A DNA stretch of 64,000 bases, taken from assembly GCA_963576735.1 (NCBI GenBank), contig OY755178.1, positions 14,632,001 through 14,696,000 of the forward strand, given 5' to 3'. The notes below the pieces were generated by a model that was given only the letters and a program-made list of their open reading frames with translations, was not told the origin of the DNA and ran no database searches. The DNA comes from Bedellia somnulentella. Its lineage: Eukaryota; Arthropoda; Insecta; Lepidoptera; Bedelliidae. The first letter of the stretch is position 1. Each line of letters begins with the position of its first letter. Positions 23,353 to 35,208 of the stretch are shown here, piece by piece. The position numbers and the translations under genes were made by a program.

Positions 23353-23939
23353 CTAACAAAGTCTCAGACTTTCAGTTTCGTTCTTTTAGCCAGTTTCGTA
23401 CCTAATAGAATTATACTTCTATATAAGAACATAACTCTGGAAAAATAAATCTACACAAAATCTATGTGACCTTGTTACTGTCTCATTACCAATAGCATAG
23501 ACCTTGATATTGAAACCCAAGGTATGTTAATTACGGAGCAACAATAAATAAATAATCTCGTAATGTATTTTGAATCATGATCCGTTCTGACTCCGACACA
23601 TCTGGCTGTTCATAAAATTGTTTAATAATAAATAAACATTCGCTCACGCTGGCTGTCTTCCAGAAAGAATGAGCGATAAATTAAAATACAGTTTATTCTG
23701 TTCCCGTTTAGAATGGTGCAAGAAAACATATACATTGCAACTGGATCATTATGACATGGTGGTTATGATGAGACGAAATAACATTTGAAAATATCGCTTT
23801 CAGTTTTTTGTCATTGAAGATATATAAGTGTGATAATGCAAAAGTATCAAAAAGGGAAATAATAATGGTTCCGAAAAATAAATGAATCTCCAACTACATC
23901 TGTCCGACTATTACACTAATAAACCAGCGTTTTAATCAA
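23353..23939. other. AT-rich, nothing recognised
   Basis: An inverted pair (TTCGCTCACGCTGG / AGAATGAGCG at 23639-23673) is the only structure seen. Confidence 0.5.
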
Positions 23940-24240
23940 TTACCGACAAAAAACCAAAAAAAAAACCGAAAAAAATATTTAACAAACACCTTTGAACAGG
24001 ATCAAATTACATTTTTACTTACAAAAATATTTAACTTCAAATAATAAAACTAAACTTCCGAATAAAATACTGAACCTCCGACATATTTATTCGTTGGGGG
24101 GTTGGGGGTTCTAAAGCCCCCTGCAGGTGAAGAAAAGCTCGGTTACATTTAGCTAGGTTAGGTTAGGTTATGTATAAAACTAGCGAGCGAAGCGCAGCGG
24201 AGCGAGCACCTTAAATGCATAATCCCTATGAAATATGTAG
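23940..24240. repeat. Unclassified repeat-like block with TTAGG units
   Basis: Poly-A/CCGAAAA stretches, GGGGGGTTGGGGGTTCTAAA, GCCCCCTGCAGG, then GGTTAGGTTAGGTTA and GCGAGCGAAGCGCAGCGGAG. The mixture resembles a repeat type seen in insects. No boundaries or ORF. Confidence 0.4.
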
Positions 24241-24520
24241 TGTAATTTATAAATAACTTTTAGGCAAGTAGAATTAAAAATTACAAAGCATTGTTTTCAG
24301 TAGAACATAATTTTACTTGGTAGAAAAGTATTGTGGTAATAAACAGAAATATAAATTTTTCAAAGATTTAAGTATGTCATTCGGTCGTTTCGTAATTTTT
24401 ACTCGGACAAAAGTGGTCGGATATTGAGTATTTTAGGCAGTAAATTTAATATTTTTTGAAAGGACAATTTTTATTTTATTATCGGAACTTTTATTACTAC
24501 CCATTAAAAAATATTGACAT

Positions 24521-24640
24521 TTCGACACACATATAGTATACCATTAGTTCCCATTGGGGTAAGTAGAGACTATCAATCGCCACAATGTTAAATCTACAAT
24601 ACAAGCTTCGTCTACATTCATCAATATTTTTATACAGCGT
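24521..24640 (-). mobile_element. RTE-like LINE 3' end, 5' truncated
   Basis: Reverse complement of the LINE tail: ATTAGTTCCCATTGGGGTAA, GTAGAGACTATCAATCGCC, then the codons for RLMNVDEA. Confidence 0.75.
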
Positions 24641-25126
24641 CTTTTATACCTTTCCATAGTCTTTTATACTTTTATAAGTGTTAGGATAACAATACCAAAT
24701 CAATGACAAAACTCAGCACAAATAATATTCAAACGTGTGAAAATGAACACGGAGCTAATCCAAAAGTTAAACAAGATTAGTTTATTTCTACCTGGTATTC
24801 TCATTGCGAAGCCTTTGTATTTCAGAAGTGTCAATTGACAGTATGTAAATTAGCGGCCTGATAGCAAACAAGGTTTGAATAATTTTCATCATAACTAACA
24901 GAGGCATCCAATTGTGTTTCTGTACAAGGATTCGAATGAATTCACTTAATATTCTCGTCCACGGAGACTTATCATGGAAATATGACGAAAATGAAATATG
25001 GTGTGCCTCGCGAACGTTGTGCCATCCGTGTTTTGGAATTAGCATCAGCTTTGTACTCTCAAATATAGTCTATATGATCCGGAGTGTAAGATATAGAGTT
25101 TATAGTTTGTTTATATTCAAAATAAC

Positions 25127-25505
25127 ATAACATAAACATACATAAACGTTCACGCCGTTTTATCCCCGAAGGGGTTGGCAGAGGTACCAATACTCCTGAA
25201 CTCACATGGCAAGCGCCATCTAGTTTCCAGAGAAGGTACCCACGTTTTGCTTAGACAGTGTACTCACGTGATAGGTGGCAGGCCTATCGCCGTTTTGTAC
25301 GAATACACTGTCACATGACTAAGTACAACTCAGCCATGTGGGTTTCCTCACGATGTTTTCCCTCACCGTTAGCAACCATGATAAATTAACCACACATATG
25401 ACTTTAGAAAAGACAAATTTGTGTAGGCCCGTCCCAGGATTGGAACTCACGCCCTTCGGTTTTTCGGGCGGGTGTTCTACCCACTGGACTATCATGTCGC
25501 TATAA
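25127..25505 (-). mobile_element. SINE-B, second subfamily, with 14-bp target duplication
   Basis: Flanked by ATATTCAAAATAAC at 25113-25126 and 25506-25519. The subfamily has the head GCGACATGATAGTCCAGTGG with GCCCGAAAAACCGAAGGGCG, and an AACTAGATGGCGCTTGCCAT segment not in the first subfamily. Complete and recent. Confidence 0.9.
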
Positions 25506-25575
25506 ATATTCAAAATAACGACATATTTTAATTTCGTATTATAACGTATTGTACTAGGACTTCAATGCAAATTCC

Positions 25576-26070
25576 GATTGAAATGAATTCAAATTCAAAT
25601 TCTTTATTTGCATTCCACATGGTATATGATCTTACAAAGATAATTAAGTACCAATGTAGACCCTGTAGGGCATAGCAATATAAATCTAAATATAAATATA
25701 ACTTAAAATTAACTTAAAATATTAATTAAAATCTTAAACTACACATATTGACTTAAAATTTAAACATAAAAACAAACATGAAAAGTAATAATACTGAGAA
25801 CATAATATAATCCAAATTAACATAATATTCTCCAAATTAACATAATATCTCTACATTTCAGCCATGAAAGTAATTACTTCCATTATTTCAACAAAGAGCT
25901 CCTACTATATTATTTATTTATGTACTGACTTTCCAAAACAAAACAAAACAAGGCTCTAATCAATTAATATGGGTATTATTTATAATTATTATAATTATAA
26001 AATTCGTCTAAGGTATAAAAGATATTTTTTGTAAGTACTTCTTTTAATTGTTTTTTAAATTATATAATTG
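25576..26070 (-). mobile_element. CR1/Jockey-like LINE 3' end
   Basis: On the - strand this is 3' UTR running to ATGCAAATAAAGAATTTGAA and a (GAATTT)n tail at 25576-25600. It is the same sequence as the copy at 56376-58125 but stops about where that copy's coding part begins. Confidence 0.78.
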
Positions 26071-26734
26071 AGTTGAACGAGTTAGGTAAATCTCCGTCTT
26101 CTTACAATTTGTGCTGTGCTTTAATCCGCGCTCTAAATAAGAAACCGTTAAATGGTTCCTATTGACATCAACGGATAAATAGTTTATCGGTGATTATTCC
26201 TCAATCGTAAGTTCGATCACAACATGCGATCACTGTGCCAAATTTTGTTGAAATCGGTCGAGCCGTTCCAGAGGAGTTCGATCACAAAGAAGTGGCCTAT
26301 CCGCGTATAAGAAGAACGTAGAAGATTAAAAGTATATACACCATACATATTACTTAGTAGATATCAAAAGAATATATCAGTGATGTATTAAATATTGCGA
26401 TAAGAAGTTATAAAAAGTCGACACATGGACCTGTAGCCATTTCTTATTTTTATTTTGAAATGAAATACCAAACCGACTATTAAATATCCATTACTTACAT
26501 AATTTTAAAGCAAAATTTACTTGTATACAACTGAATCTAGACATCGGCAAATCTCACCGCTCACTCGGACAATCATACTCAGAGTGTGGTTGATGCTGAA
26601 AATCATGCTTCAGTAATTCAGGACTTCAGAGATTTCATGTTTGGATACCGCTACGGGAATGAATATTGATGTTGGATTTTTGGTTTTGGAAGATTCTTAT
26701 AAAAATACTCTTTATTAATGACTATAAATTGTAC
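26071..26734. other. AT-rich, nothing recognised
   Basis: 26220-26300 (TTGTTGAAATCGGTCGAGCC) resembles interior sequence of lepidopteran non-autonomous elements. No boundaries. Confidence 0.4.
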
Positions 26735-26830
26735 TATATCGCAGACGAAGCTCAAGAGGTTTGCCAGAATTGTACAAAGTGACGATTGATAGTCACTGCC
26801 TTCCCAATGGGAAATATCGGTGTGAATATT
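26735..26830 (+). mobile_element. RTE-like LINE 3' end, short diverged copy
   Basis: GACGAAGCTCAAGAGGTTTG, then AGTCACTGCCTTCCCAATGG. The tail is degenerate and has no microsatellite. Confidence 0.65.
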
Positions 26831-26972
26831 TGTTAATATTTAAATTAAAGAAGCAAAGCAAAAAAGAAACATACCACGCGTATTTTTGGAGTACAGCGTA
26901 CTATTGAAATATATAAATGAAAAAAACTTACTTAAAATGCTGGTAATGCATGTTATTCAGAATAATGGACAT

Positions 26973-27102
26973 GCTGTGTAGTGTCGGCTTAGAATAGCAC
27001 TACCCCATTTCTTCCGGTGGGTGTACGTAAGAGGCGACTATCGGTATTGGGGCTATTAAGGAATTTTTGGGCGATGCTGTTGGAGTATATGTATGTATGT
27101 AC
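26973..27102 (+). mobile_element. SINE-A, short internal-deletion form
   Basis: Intact head to GGGCGATGCTGTTGGAG, then directly TATATG(TATG)n. The copy at 40275 shares the same junction and the same T in GATGCTGTTGGAG. Confidence 0.82.
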
Positions 27103-27703
27103 ATGACACAGTAGATCACTGAGCTGACCACGAGCACGGAAATAGGTTATACGTCTTACAGGCTACTACAGGCTATCGTACAAGACATGTTACGCGGTTA
27201 GGCAATTGTGGTTAACTCATATGCAATATAAACATTTGAGAAATATTTTAGTGCACTCAATTTTTTATCAAAGCATGGCATTTGCATATGAGATACTGAA
27301 CATCATCAAATGGTTAATTGACGAGTCCTGGTTTTTTTAATATGGTAATGTATGGTTTATGGATAATGTGTAAAATAATACAGTTGCATTTTCTGTAAAT
27401 CATAAATTTTGTGAGTAATTAATTAATAAGAAAAACCAAGTGACTTCGTCTTTATTTAATGAAGTGGTTTGACATAAGTTCTTTTAACTTCAGTCTTTTA
27501 GCTAACTAGCACTTACAAGTTAATGCAAACATTATTTACTAATTTAAACTTACGTACATATATTTGGTATTGGAAAAAAATGATATACTAGTTAGCATTG
27601 TCACTGTCACAATTCAAATGATTGAAAACTGAATCTCTCTGTCTCTAAAAGGGACCCTTTCAGAAAGAGTGTCCCCATGGCATACATATATACTAACATA
27701 TTC

Positions 27704-27946
27704 TACATACATACATACATATTCTCACGCCGTTAGTTCCCATTAGGGTAGGCAGAGACAATCGGTCGCCACTTTGTACGATCCTGGCAAACCTCTCTGG
27801 CTTCGTTTACATCCATCAATCTTTTCATACATGCTCTTTTATTCTTCATAGTGCGGACACCTGCCTTTTTGGGCACATTTTCTATTTGATACAAATGTGT
27901 CCTCCGAGGTCGTCCTCTACTAACATTACCTTCCTCATACTATATC
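27704..27946 (-). mobile_element. RTE-like LINE 3' end
   Basis: Begins with (CATA)n and CTCACGCCGTTAGTTCCCAT, and runs back through RLMDVNEAR and GRPRRTHLYQIENV coding sequence. A diverged SINE-A of the same orientation abuts it. Confidence 0.82.
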
Positions 27947-27947
27947 T

Positions 27948-28137
27948 ACTAACATATTCTCTAGGCCATAAATCCCAAAGAGGAGGAGCCAGAGCTGTAG
28001 TGCTAATGAATTATCGTTGGTGATGGGTTTCTAACCGCCCCGCATCGCTCAAAAACCACTTAAAAAGCGTCATATTCTTAGTCGCCTCTTACGACACCCG
28101 TGGGTAAAAAGGGATAGTGACATTCTAAGCCGGTACT
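27948..28137 (-). mobile_element. SINE-A, diverged, internal deletion
   Basis: Second-subfamily head (CACCCGTGGGTAAAAAGGGA). About 60 bp is missing after GCTGTAGTGCTAATG. Confidence 0.72.
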
Positions 28138-28173
28138 TCCAGCATTTATTTTGATTTACTGAAATGAAAACTG

Positions 28174-28426
28174 CTGGGTAGTGACATATAGTGGCTTAGA
28201 ATGTCGCTACCCCTTTCTACCCACGGGTGTCGTAAGAGGCGACTAAGGGTATTGGGGCTTTTTATTGGATTTTTGGGCGATGCGGTTGGAGACCCATCAC
28301 CAAAAATCTTTATTGTACCATCTTTTCCCCACTCAACTTCTAAAAGTGGCTGTGGAATTTATAATTCTTTGGCACTGTCTACCCCCATTAAGGAAATAAT
28401 AGCCGTGTGTATATGTATGTATGAAA
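28174..28426 (+). mobile_element. SINE-A, full length, second subfamily
   Basis: Head reads GTGGCTTAGAATGTCGCTAC, CCCACGGGTGTCGTAAGAGG. The 3' end has (TATG)n. Confidence 0.84.
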
Positions 28427-29039
28427 TCGAAACTTAGCATAAAAAAATTCATTTCTCTTTACATTTTGTCGATGTCATAGTTTTAAAAGCTAATCGTATA
28501 TATTCTTTTTGATATGCTTAGTACGAGTGGTTCCATTTCAAGCATTGCCAATAAAATTGCTTTGTTGCAAAAGACGTTGCCAATATTGTGAAACAAAATG
28601 AGAAGAATTTTATCGCACTAAGATATTTTATGCTATGAAACTGAAAGAGCGCTATTTATTCAAAGACTCGTCGTGGCTTTTAAGCTTTTGTTCTCAGCAT
28701 TTTTCATTTAATTTTTCAATGGACTTGAGAGTACATTATATAAAAGATTTACAATGAAAAGAATTACAATATTTTTAATTTGAAATTTGTGCAAAAATAT
28801 TTAATAATTACATTCCATATTGTATCAGGATCTTTTTCCTTGTAATCCATTTCCTAAAATTAGTATTATGGTATTGAAACGACCTAAAAATGTGGGTAAA
28901 TAATTTACATGTAGCTGGCGAATATACATCACAATTATTTTTTTTATAACTTAGTAAAAGTAAACCAGATTATATTTAGCGCTACTTATCATGTTTTTTT
29001 TTTCCACAACCGTTTTTACATAATGTCTTCTCCTTGTAA
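28427..29039. other. AT-rich, nothing recognised
   Basis: No ORF or shared repeat. Confidence 0.55.
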
Positions 29040-29155
29040 AATCAAACGCCGACGCTGTATATCCACGAAGGGGTGGCAGAGGTACTATTACTTATGATCA
29101 TCACAATAATACTTATGTCATCTGGTATACCAAGTACCCATGTTTCGCTTGGAAC
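29040..29155 (-). mobile_element. SINE-B 3' part
   Basis: ACGAAGGGGTGGCAGAGGTA and ACCCATGTTTCGCTTGG. The head of the same or another copy is at 29678-29833, with unrelated AT-rich DNA between. Confidence 0.72.
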
Positions 29156-29677
29156 TACACATATATATATACAGTAGAACATAAAAGAAAAATAAAAGCA
29201 TTGACACAAACGAATTGGAAAAAAATAATGAAAAAATATAGAATAATAATATAGAAAACAAAGTAATACACAGAACGTGCTACAAATCAAAGTAAGTTTT
29301 TTTTTTAATAACAACATAGATTGACCATATACTAAATATACAAAAAAAAAATATATAATAATTACAGTGTACAAATATACAGAAGACAAAGAATACGAAT
29401 ACATAACCATTGCAATATACAATAGAACACAAAAAGTAAATATAACATAAGTGACATATATTTTCACATACATATATAAACATATATGTTCACATACATA
29501 TATAATATGATATTTATAATATAAAGATATCATACATGGTATGATTTATGGATAAAATGGGATAAAGGAGCACAATAATAAATGGGAGTCTGCAGTTAGG
29601 ACATTGCGGGATGGGTTTTGCTGTACCAGCAAGTAATTTCTAAGCTTATGCCTAAAAGTTTCCTTACTGGATATATA
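29156..29677. other. AT-rich stretch between two SINE-B halves
   Basis: About 520 bp with repeated ACAGTAGAACA/ACAATAGAACACAAAA and AACATATATGTTCACATAC motifs. Probably inserted DNA, with loss of the middle of the SINE-B. A 163-codon frame on the - strand is low-complexity and not credible as a gene. Confidence 0.5.
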
Positions 29678-29833
29678 TTCACGCTGTTTTCCCTCACCGT
29701 TAACAACTATGGTAAATTAACCAAACATATCACTTTAACAGAAATAAATTGGTGTGGGCCTGATTCGAGATTTAAACCCACGCCCATCTGCATGATAGGC
29801 GGGTGATCCATCCACTGAGCTACCACAGTTGTT
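29678..29833 (-). mobile_element. SINE-B 5' part (head)
   Basis: CCTCACCGTTAACAACTATG to GAGCTACCACAG. The B box region reads AGATTTAAACCCACG. Confidence 0.74.
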
Positions 29834-30146
29834 CCAACTTGTACTGACACCATTAATTCTTATTGGATTAAGGAAAGACTCACCACTCACCATTCATCAA
29901 TATAGTTTTTCCTATAACAATTCCAATAAATAAAACGATCTGACATAAACGTGCGAACCAAACTTATTTTTCTTGTGAATCACAGCAAATAAATTCGGAC
30001 TGTAAAAAATTGTGGTAATTCCGAAAGTTCCTTGAGGAAAGTGTCTCCGACTTTTTGGATGTTTGCCCAAACAGGAGATTGAACTGCGATAGACACGTTC
30101 CGGTCCTAGCTTGTCGGAATCTCAATGAACGATTACTTCTATAAGG

Positions 30147-30452
30147 ACATAAACATAAAGTTTCACGCCGAATATCTTCGAAGGGGTTGGCAGAGGTACT
30201 AATACTTCTGAACATCACGTGACATTGTCACCTAGTGTTCAGAGTACCCACGTTTTGTATGGACAGTGTACTCACGTGATAGGGGGCAGGCCTATCGCCG
30301 TTAACAACCGTGACAAATTAACCACACATATGTCTTTAGAAAAGACAAATTGGTGTAAGCCCGACCCGGGATTTGAACACTAGTCGTTTGTACGATAACC
30401 GGTGTCCTACCCATTGAGCTATCACATCGTCCCATTGAGCTATCACGTCGTT
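30147..30452 (-). mobile_element. SINE-B with internal deletion and doubled 5' end
   Basis: Missing about 75 bp between CTATCGCCG and TTAACAACCGTG. The terminal head CCCATTGAGCTATCAC occurs twice in tandem at 30410-30452. Confidence 0.83.
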
Positions 30453-30504
30453 CTATAGGAAGTTGACTACATCCAAACCTATACTCACGCCATTAGTTGA
30501 AATA

Positions 30505-30758
30505 TGCGGTGTAAAAGATGATGGTGCAAAGACGGTAGAAAAAGGTATGTTAAGATGGTTAGGGCACAAACGTAGAATGGATGATTGTTAATTGTTAAAA
30601 GAAATTTATCGAGCCAATGTGGAAGGAGGACAACCTAGGATACATTTAGATAATGCCTTTTTAAGCACATATAGATTATCAATCGTACAAAGTGGCGATC
30701 AATTGCCTCTGTCTACCCTAATGGCAACTAACGGCATGAGTTTATGTAAGTATGTATT
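30505..30758 (+). mobile_element. RTE-like LINE 3' part with an internal deletion
   Basis: CGGTGTAAAAGATGATG, then MLRWLGH-like and YRANVEGG coding stretches. It then jumps to ATCAATCGTACAAAGTGGCG and the 3' block. The region coding for NKRACMKRLMDV is missing. Confidence 0.75.
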
Positions 30759-31810
30759 TATTATCGAAATAAGAAATACATTTATAGTCATCAACCAAAA
30801 TTATACCAAAAAGAGATGAAATATCTTTCACTATTTTCATCAAATCATCAAACAACAACAGCGGAAAAACCACCGTGTATTGTTTGTATTGTTTTACTCA
30901 AAAAGACAGGTATTGATCTCCAACTCGGCAAAGTATTATCCTACTCTATACGTCATTCCCCTTTACTTCATAAACAATAGCAAAACCAAACAGCGTCGAG
31001 ACAGCCACTTACACAATTCTGAAAAAAGTAACAACATGTATAGTAAAATGTTCAACATTTCCCGTGAAGAATTCTCAAGTTACAACATTGACGAATAGCA
31101 AAGCATATTTAAGAGATTACGAACAATAGAGCGAGCGAAGAAATGTGTCGGTATTGAGGGTGGTTTTAACAAAATGAATGCTCGTATAATGATCTATACA
31201 ACTGAAAAAAGCTCTTCATTAAAAATGTAGGCTCTCGGCGTGTCTGGCTCTGGCCGTCGAGAAGTACTCGTTTGAAAACGAAGGACCTCCTATTCGCACT
31301 GACTGCATTGTTGTTTTCAAGGAATTCCTTTTGAAATATATTTCCCGGAATTTTCTGTAAAAAGCCATTCGTTTAGTTTTCCTAAAAGAGATACGGACAA
31401 CGGAATAAAATAATAAAAAATGGTGGAATTCTATTTGTTGTTCTGTACCGATATAGAGACTCGTGGCATACAATGCAATAATACGTGCAAATGAGACAGT
31501 GCACGTCACGTTCTCCCTTGCACTTACACTGTTTATGGGTGATCTCACAAAGTTGTACGTGATCTCACAAACACACAGTCCCATAATGATTTATTGAAAG
31601 AAAACTTTGCTCGTACGCATCTCTGTAACAAAAAGATATTAAAGTGATGTTGTTTTTTACCTTTTTTGTGTCCATTAGAAGACCTTGTATTTTTAAAACC
31701 TTTGCGTTCTCTTCAGCTACCGCCTTATTTTATTTTGTTACTAGGCGCACAAGTGAAAACTTGAACCGTTTTTTTACCATTAGCCCAGTGAAATATGGAA
31801 AACTCAAAAA
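30759..31810. other. No gene recognised
   Basis: Frames of 72 and 121 codons (30880-31098 +, 31219-31584 -) have no recognisable domain. 31200-31600 appears single copy. The end (31795-31810) is the left flank of the Helitron. Confidence 0.45.
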
Positions 31811-32468
31811 TCCATACTAATATTATAAATGGGAAAGTGAGTTTGTTTGTTTGTTTGTTCCGCTTTCACGCCGTAAATACTGAACCGATTGCTTTGAAAT
31901 TTTTCAGACGTGTAGTTAGAAGTCTAAATTAAATAATAGGGTACTTTTTATCCCGGAAAAAATATGTTCCCATGGGAAATCAAAAATATTGTTTGCTTAC
32001 TAAATGCATTGGAGATGGCGCTGTGTATCGTTTAAAACAACGTAAAATATTGTAAACTAATATAAAAATCAAAATTTAGAAGCTTAATGGTACGGTAATG
32101 GATCCCCGAAAATAAGGAACTCCCGAGGGATGATGTACTATTTTTTCATCGTATACATTTTTTTTACATCTACTTATATTGCAAACGAATATTAACATGT
32201 CAATTTAGAAGCTAAATGAAACGACGACGATTCCTTGAAACTAAGGAATCCGCAAGAGTTCTCATAGGAACATCAAAAACCTTAACTCATATATGGCTCA
32301 ATATATTGCAGCGATTATTTTTATCATCGATGGAATTCACATCAGACACTTTGTTAATGTTCATAATGGAAAGATGAAGGGGTTTCATCAATTTAAATGA
32401 CAAATTTGTTTATCAATAGTAAGACTAATATGAAATAAAGCGTAATAAAAATTTGACACCGCCCCGGT

Positions 32469-32560
32469 AACGTCTCCGTGGCGTAGCGGTATAACTAACT
32501 ACTATGAATATTTAATTAGAACTATTATGAATCAATCGTCCCGGGTTCGTATCTCAGGTA
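32469..32560 (+). repeat. tRNA-Val-like sequence inside the Helitron
   Basis: GTCTCCGTGGCGTAGCGGTA resembles the 5' half of tRNA-Val, and CCCGGGTTCGTATCTCAGG its T-arm. The middle is replaced by AT-rich DNA, so no cloverleaf forms. Likely a captured SINE head or tRNA relic. Confidence 0.45.
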
Positions 32561-32999
32561 ATTCAAGCTTTTTGTAAAAAAATGTTTTGTTAGCTTAAAA
32601 TAACACTATATATAATAATAACAAGCACTATCCCTTCAATTTAGCGATTATTTTGGAAGGAGATCCACCACTAATCATCCCTATATTGCCGAGCAATCGC
32701 TGCAAGCTCTCCCACTATCACCAACGGTCAGTGTAGGGGGCAGCACCGGGCCGTCGCCGCAGCGCCAAACTACTATCCGTATCTGTACTTACTAAAGATA
32801 TTCTCATTTCTGAACATAAAAACTTGGTATATTTGTTTCATGATTCTTATGAACAATTGAAAAGGAATTTTTGGAACTCAACCCCTAACGGGTTGATATA
32901 GCAAATGAAAGTTAATATAGAGTTTTTTTACATTTTATAATAAAACTTGGTGCGATTGAATTTATGAAATCCATCTATCAATCATTCATGAATATATGC

Positions 33000-33180
33000 T
33001 AACAACCATAAATTCCATAAAAGGGTAGCCATAGCTTCGGAGATTCTTCATCCAATTTTGGAAATATATTGATAAAAGATAGGTTAATAAAGGTTGTTAG
33101 TGATGGGTCACAAACTGCATCGCCCAACAATCACTTAAAAAGCCTCAATGTCCTTTATGTCATTTACAATGCCCGCGGGA
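33000..33180 (-). mobile_element. SINE-A inside the complete Helitron
   Basis: ACAACCATAAATTCCATAAA to GCCCGCGGG. Diverged. The counterpart of 17085-17255. Confidence 0.72.
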
Positions 33181-33345
33181 TTATAAATATAAAAAACAGA
33201 AGTTGAGATAGTGTTTCGGTATTTTGGTATTATGTAAACTGGATGCAAAAAATGAAGTCCACGCGGACGAAGTCGCGGGGCAAAAAGCTAGTATTCTATA
33301 TTCTTCAAATTGGAAAACTCAAAAATATTCTATATTCTTCAAATT

Positions 33346-34647
33346 CTTAGTATATTTCTTGTCTTTATTGTACGTCTCATTTTTAAAAATAATACCTGAT
33401 TACCTTTGAAATAAACTTGTGTTACGGAAATAGACTTATTTGTGATACCGTTAATAAAAAAAATATTGCATACCAAAAATAATTCAAATTCATCACAACA
33501 ACATTCGTCCCACGAAAGCATTGCCTCAAACAGCAAAAGTTGCGCTTTGCCTCTAAAAATCCGTCCGCTGACAGTTTAAAATTGAAAAGTTAGAAAAAGG
33601 CAAATGCATCAACGTAAATTGTTACCGTGTCGTCACACAAAAAGGGTGCTTCGGACAACTAACATTGTCTTTGTAATGTTGTTTCTAACGTTTACTGGAA
33701 AACGCAGCCCAGCGATAACATAGCGTTTTACTCTTTCACAAACATTTTTTACAACCCCACGACCTTATCTCTTTCACACACGGCCTATAATTCATTGCAA
33801 CAACGGGACATAACCCAGATTATTTTTTCGAAGCGTTACTCTCACAAAGAGTATTTCTGTTTCAGTATTTAGAGGAAATATTCGTTTAAAGAAGGTCGAA
33901 CAAAATAATTTCGTATAGTATGGATTATTTCGGAAAGTAATAACTTTCTAAAGTGGGTTGTTAAATGGGGCTCCGCTGAGTAATTCCGTGGAACTATTTA
34001 GTGCAATGCACTTGGATACTCGTAGTTGTAATAAAACGAATAGTACAGGCCCCAGGCAAAGTGAATGAGGAACGCCTGAACTGAAAACTATTGCAAGACT
34101 CTTTTATGTACTTCGCTATTGTGTGCATGATTCATCAAGATGAAATATTTTTCTTTCACAACGTGATGAAAATTTAATTATATTTCTTTTGATTACATTT
34201 TAAATTGTGTTAGTTTGTGTGTTTTATTAATACAGATAGAATATGAATGAACAAAAACGTTCATATTAAAAAGTATCTGTATTCTAAGTTCTATTACTAC
34301 TATTTGTTGTAGGAACCCTGAAAGATATAGTTATACGTAAAATTACAGATTATATATATTATAGCGTTATTTACGTAATCAGTAATGTAATCATTTGTTG
34401 TTAATTTTTCAATACATATTTCTCATACTTACCAATAGCGGCAGTTACAAACAGTTACAAAAATTATACTTATTAAATATTATATTCTACTTTTTACACC
34501 GCAAAGAGTGTATACAGCTAGGAAAACAAATTATTTTGCAATGAATCTTAATAACGTGTTAACTATAGTTTCTAACGAAGTCATAAAATGAACATCTTTA
34601 GTGATCAGATCAGATCTTACTATTATTAGATAACAAACAATACTCAG
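33346..34647. other. No gene recognised
   Basis: Apparently single copy. 33600-33960 is less AT-rich. No splice-flanked channel exon found. Confidence 0.45.
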
Positions 34648-34893
34648 CTGTGTAGTGTCGGCATAGAATAGCACTACCCCATTTCTTCCGGTGGGTGTAA
34701 GTAAGAGGCGACTAACGGTATTAAGGCTATTAAGGGATTTTTGGGCAATGCGGTTGGAGACCCATCACCAATAACCTTTATTTCACCATCTTTACCCCAC
34801 TCTACTTTCCAAAAGTGGCTGAGGAATTTCTAATTCCTTAGCTCTGGCTACCCCTTCTAGGGATTTAGAGCCGTGAGTATATGTATGTATGTA
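34648..34893 (+). mobile_element. SINE-A, full length
   Basis: Complete, ending in (TATG)n. A SINE-B begins within 10 bp. Confidence 0.86.
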
Positions 34894-34901
34894 CAAACAA
34901 A

Positions 34902-35208
34902 CGTGATAGCTCATTCCCGGGTCGGGCCTACACGGGTCTTTTCTAAAGTTATATGTGTGGTTAATTTATTATGGTTGTTAACGGTGAGGGAAAACATCGT
35001 GAGGAAGCCCAAATGGCTAAGTAGTACTTTGTCATGTGACAGTGAATTCGTACAAAACCGCGATAACCTGCCCCCTATCACGTGATATTACTGTCCAGGC
35101 AAAACGTGGGTACTCTGAGCACCAGGTGAAATTGTCACATGATGTTCAGTAGTACCTCAAGTATTAGTACCTCTGCCAACCCTTTCGGGGATATACGGTG
35201 TGAACGTT
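34902..35208 (+). mobile_element. SINE-B with head deletion
   Basis: GTGATAGCTCAT joins directly to TCCCGGGTCGGGCCTACAC, so the region between the A and B boxes is lost. The 3' end is intact (CTCTGCCAACCCTTTCGGGG). Confidence 0.82.

Larger units (their letters stand above)
31811..33291 (+). mobile_element. Non-autonomous Helitron, complete (1481 bp)
   Basis: The 5' end is TCCATACTAATATTATAAAT, preceded by A. The 3' end has a hairpin (GCGGACGAAGTCGC) and then GCTAG followed by T, the A|T insertion and CTRR rule of Helitrons. The flanks rejoin to TGGAAAACTCAAAAA|TATTC, and an uninterrupted second copy of that 35-bp unit lies at once downstream (33311-33345), so the empty site is visible. No Rep/helicase is encoded. 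It contains a SINE-A near its 3' end and a tRNA-like piece. Confidence 0.88.

Noticed and set aside
29042..29533. 163-codon open frame on the - strand
   Set aside because: Low-complexity Tyr/Phe/Ile/Val-rich translation of AT-rich DNA that begins inside a SINE-B. No domain.
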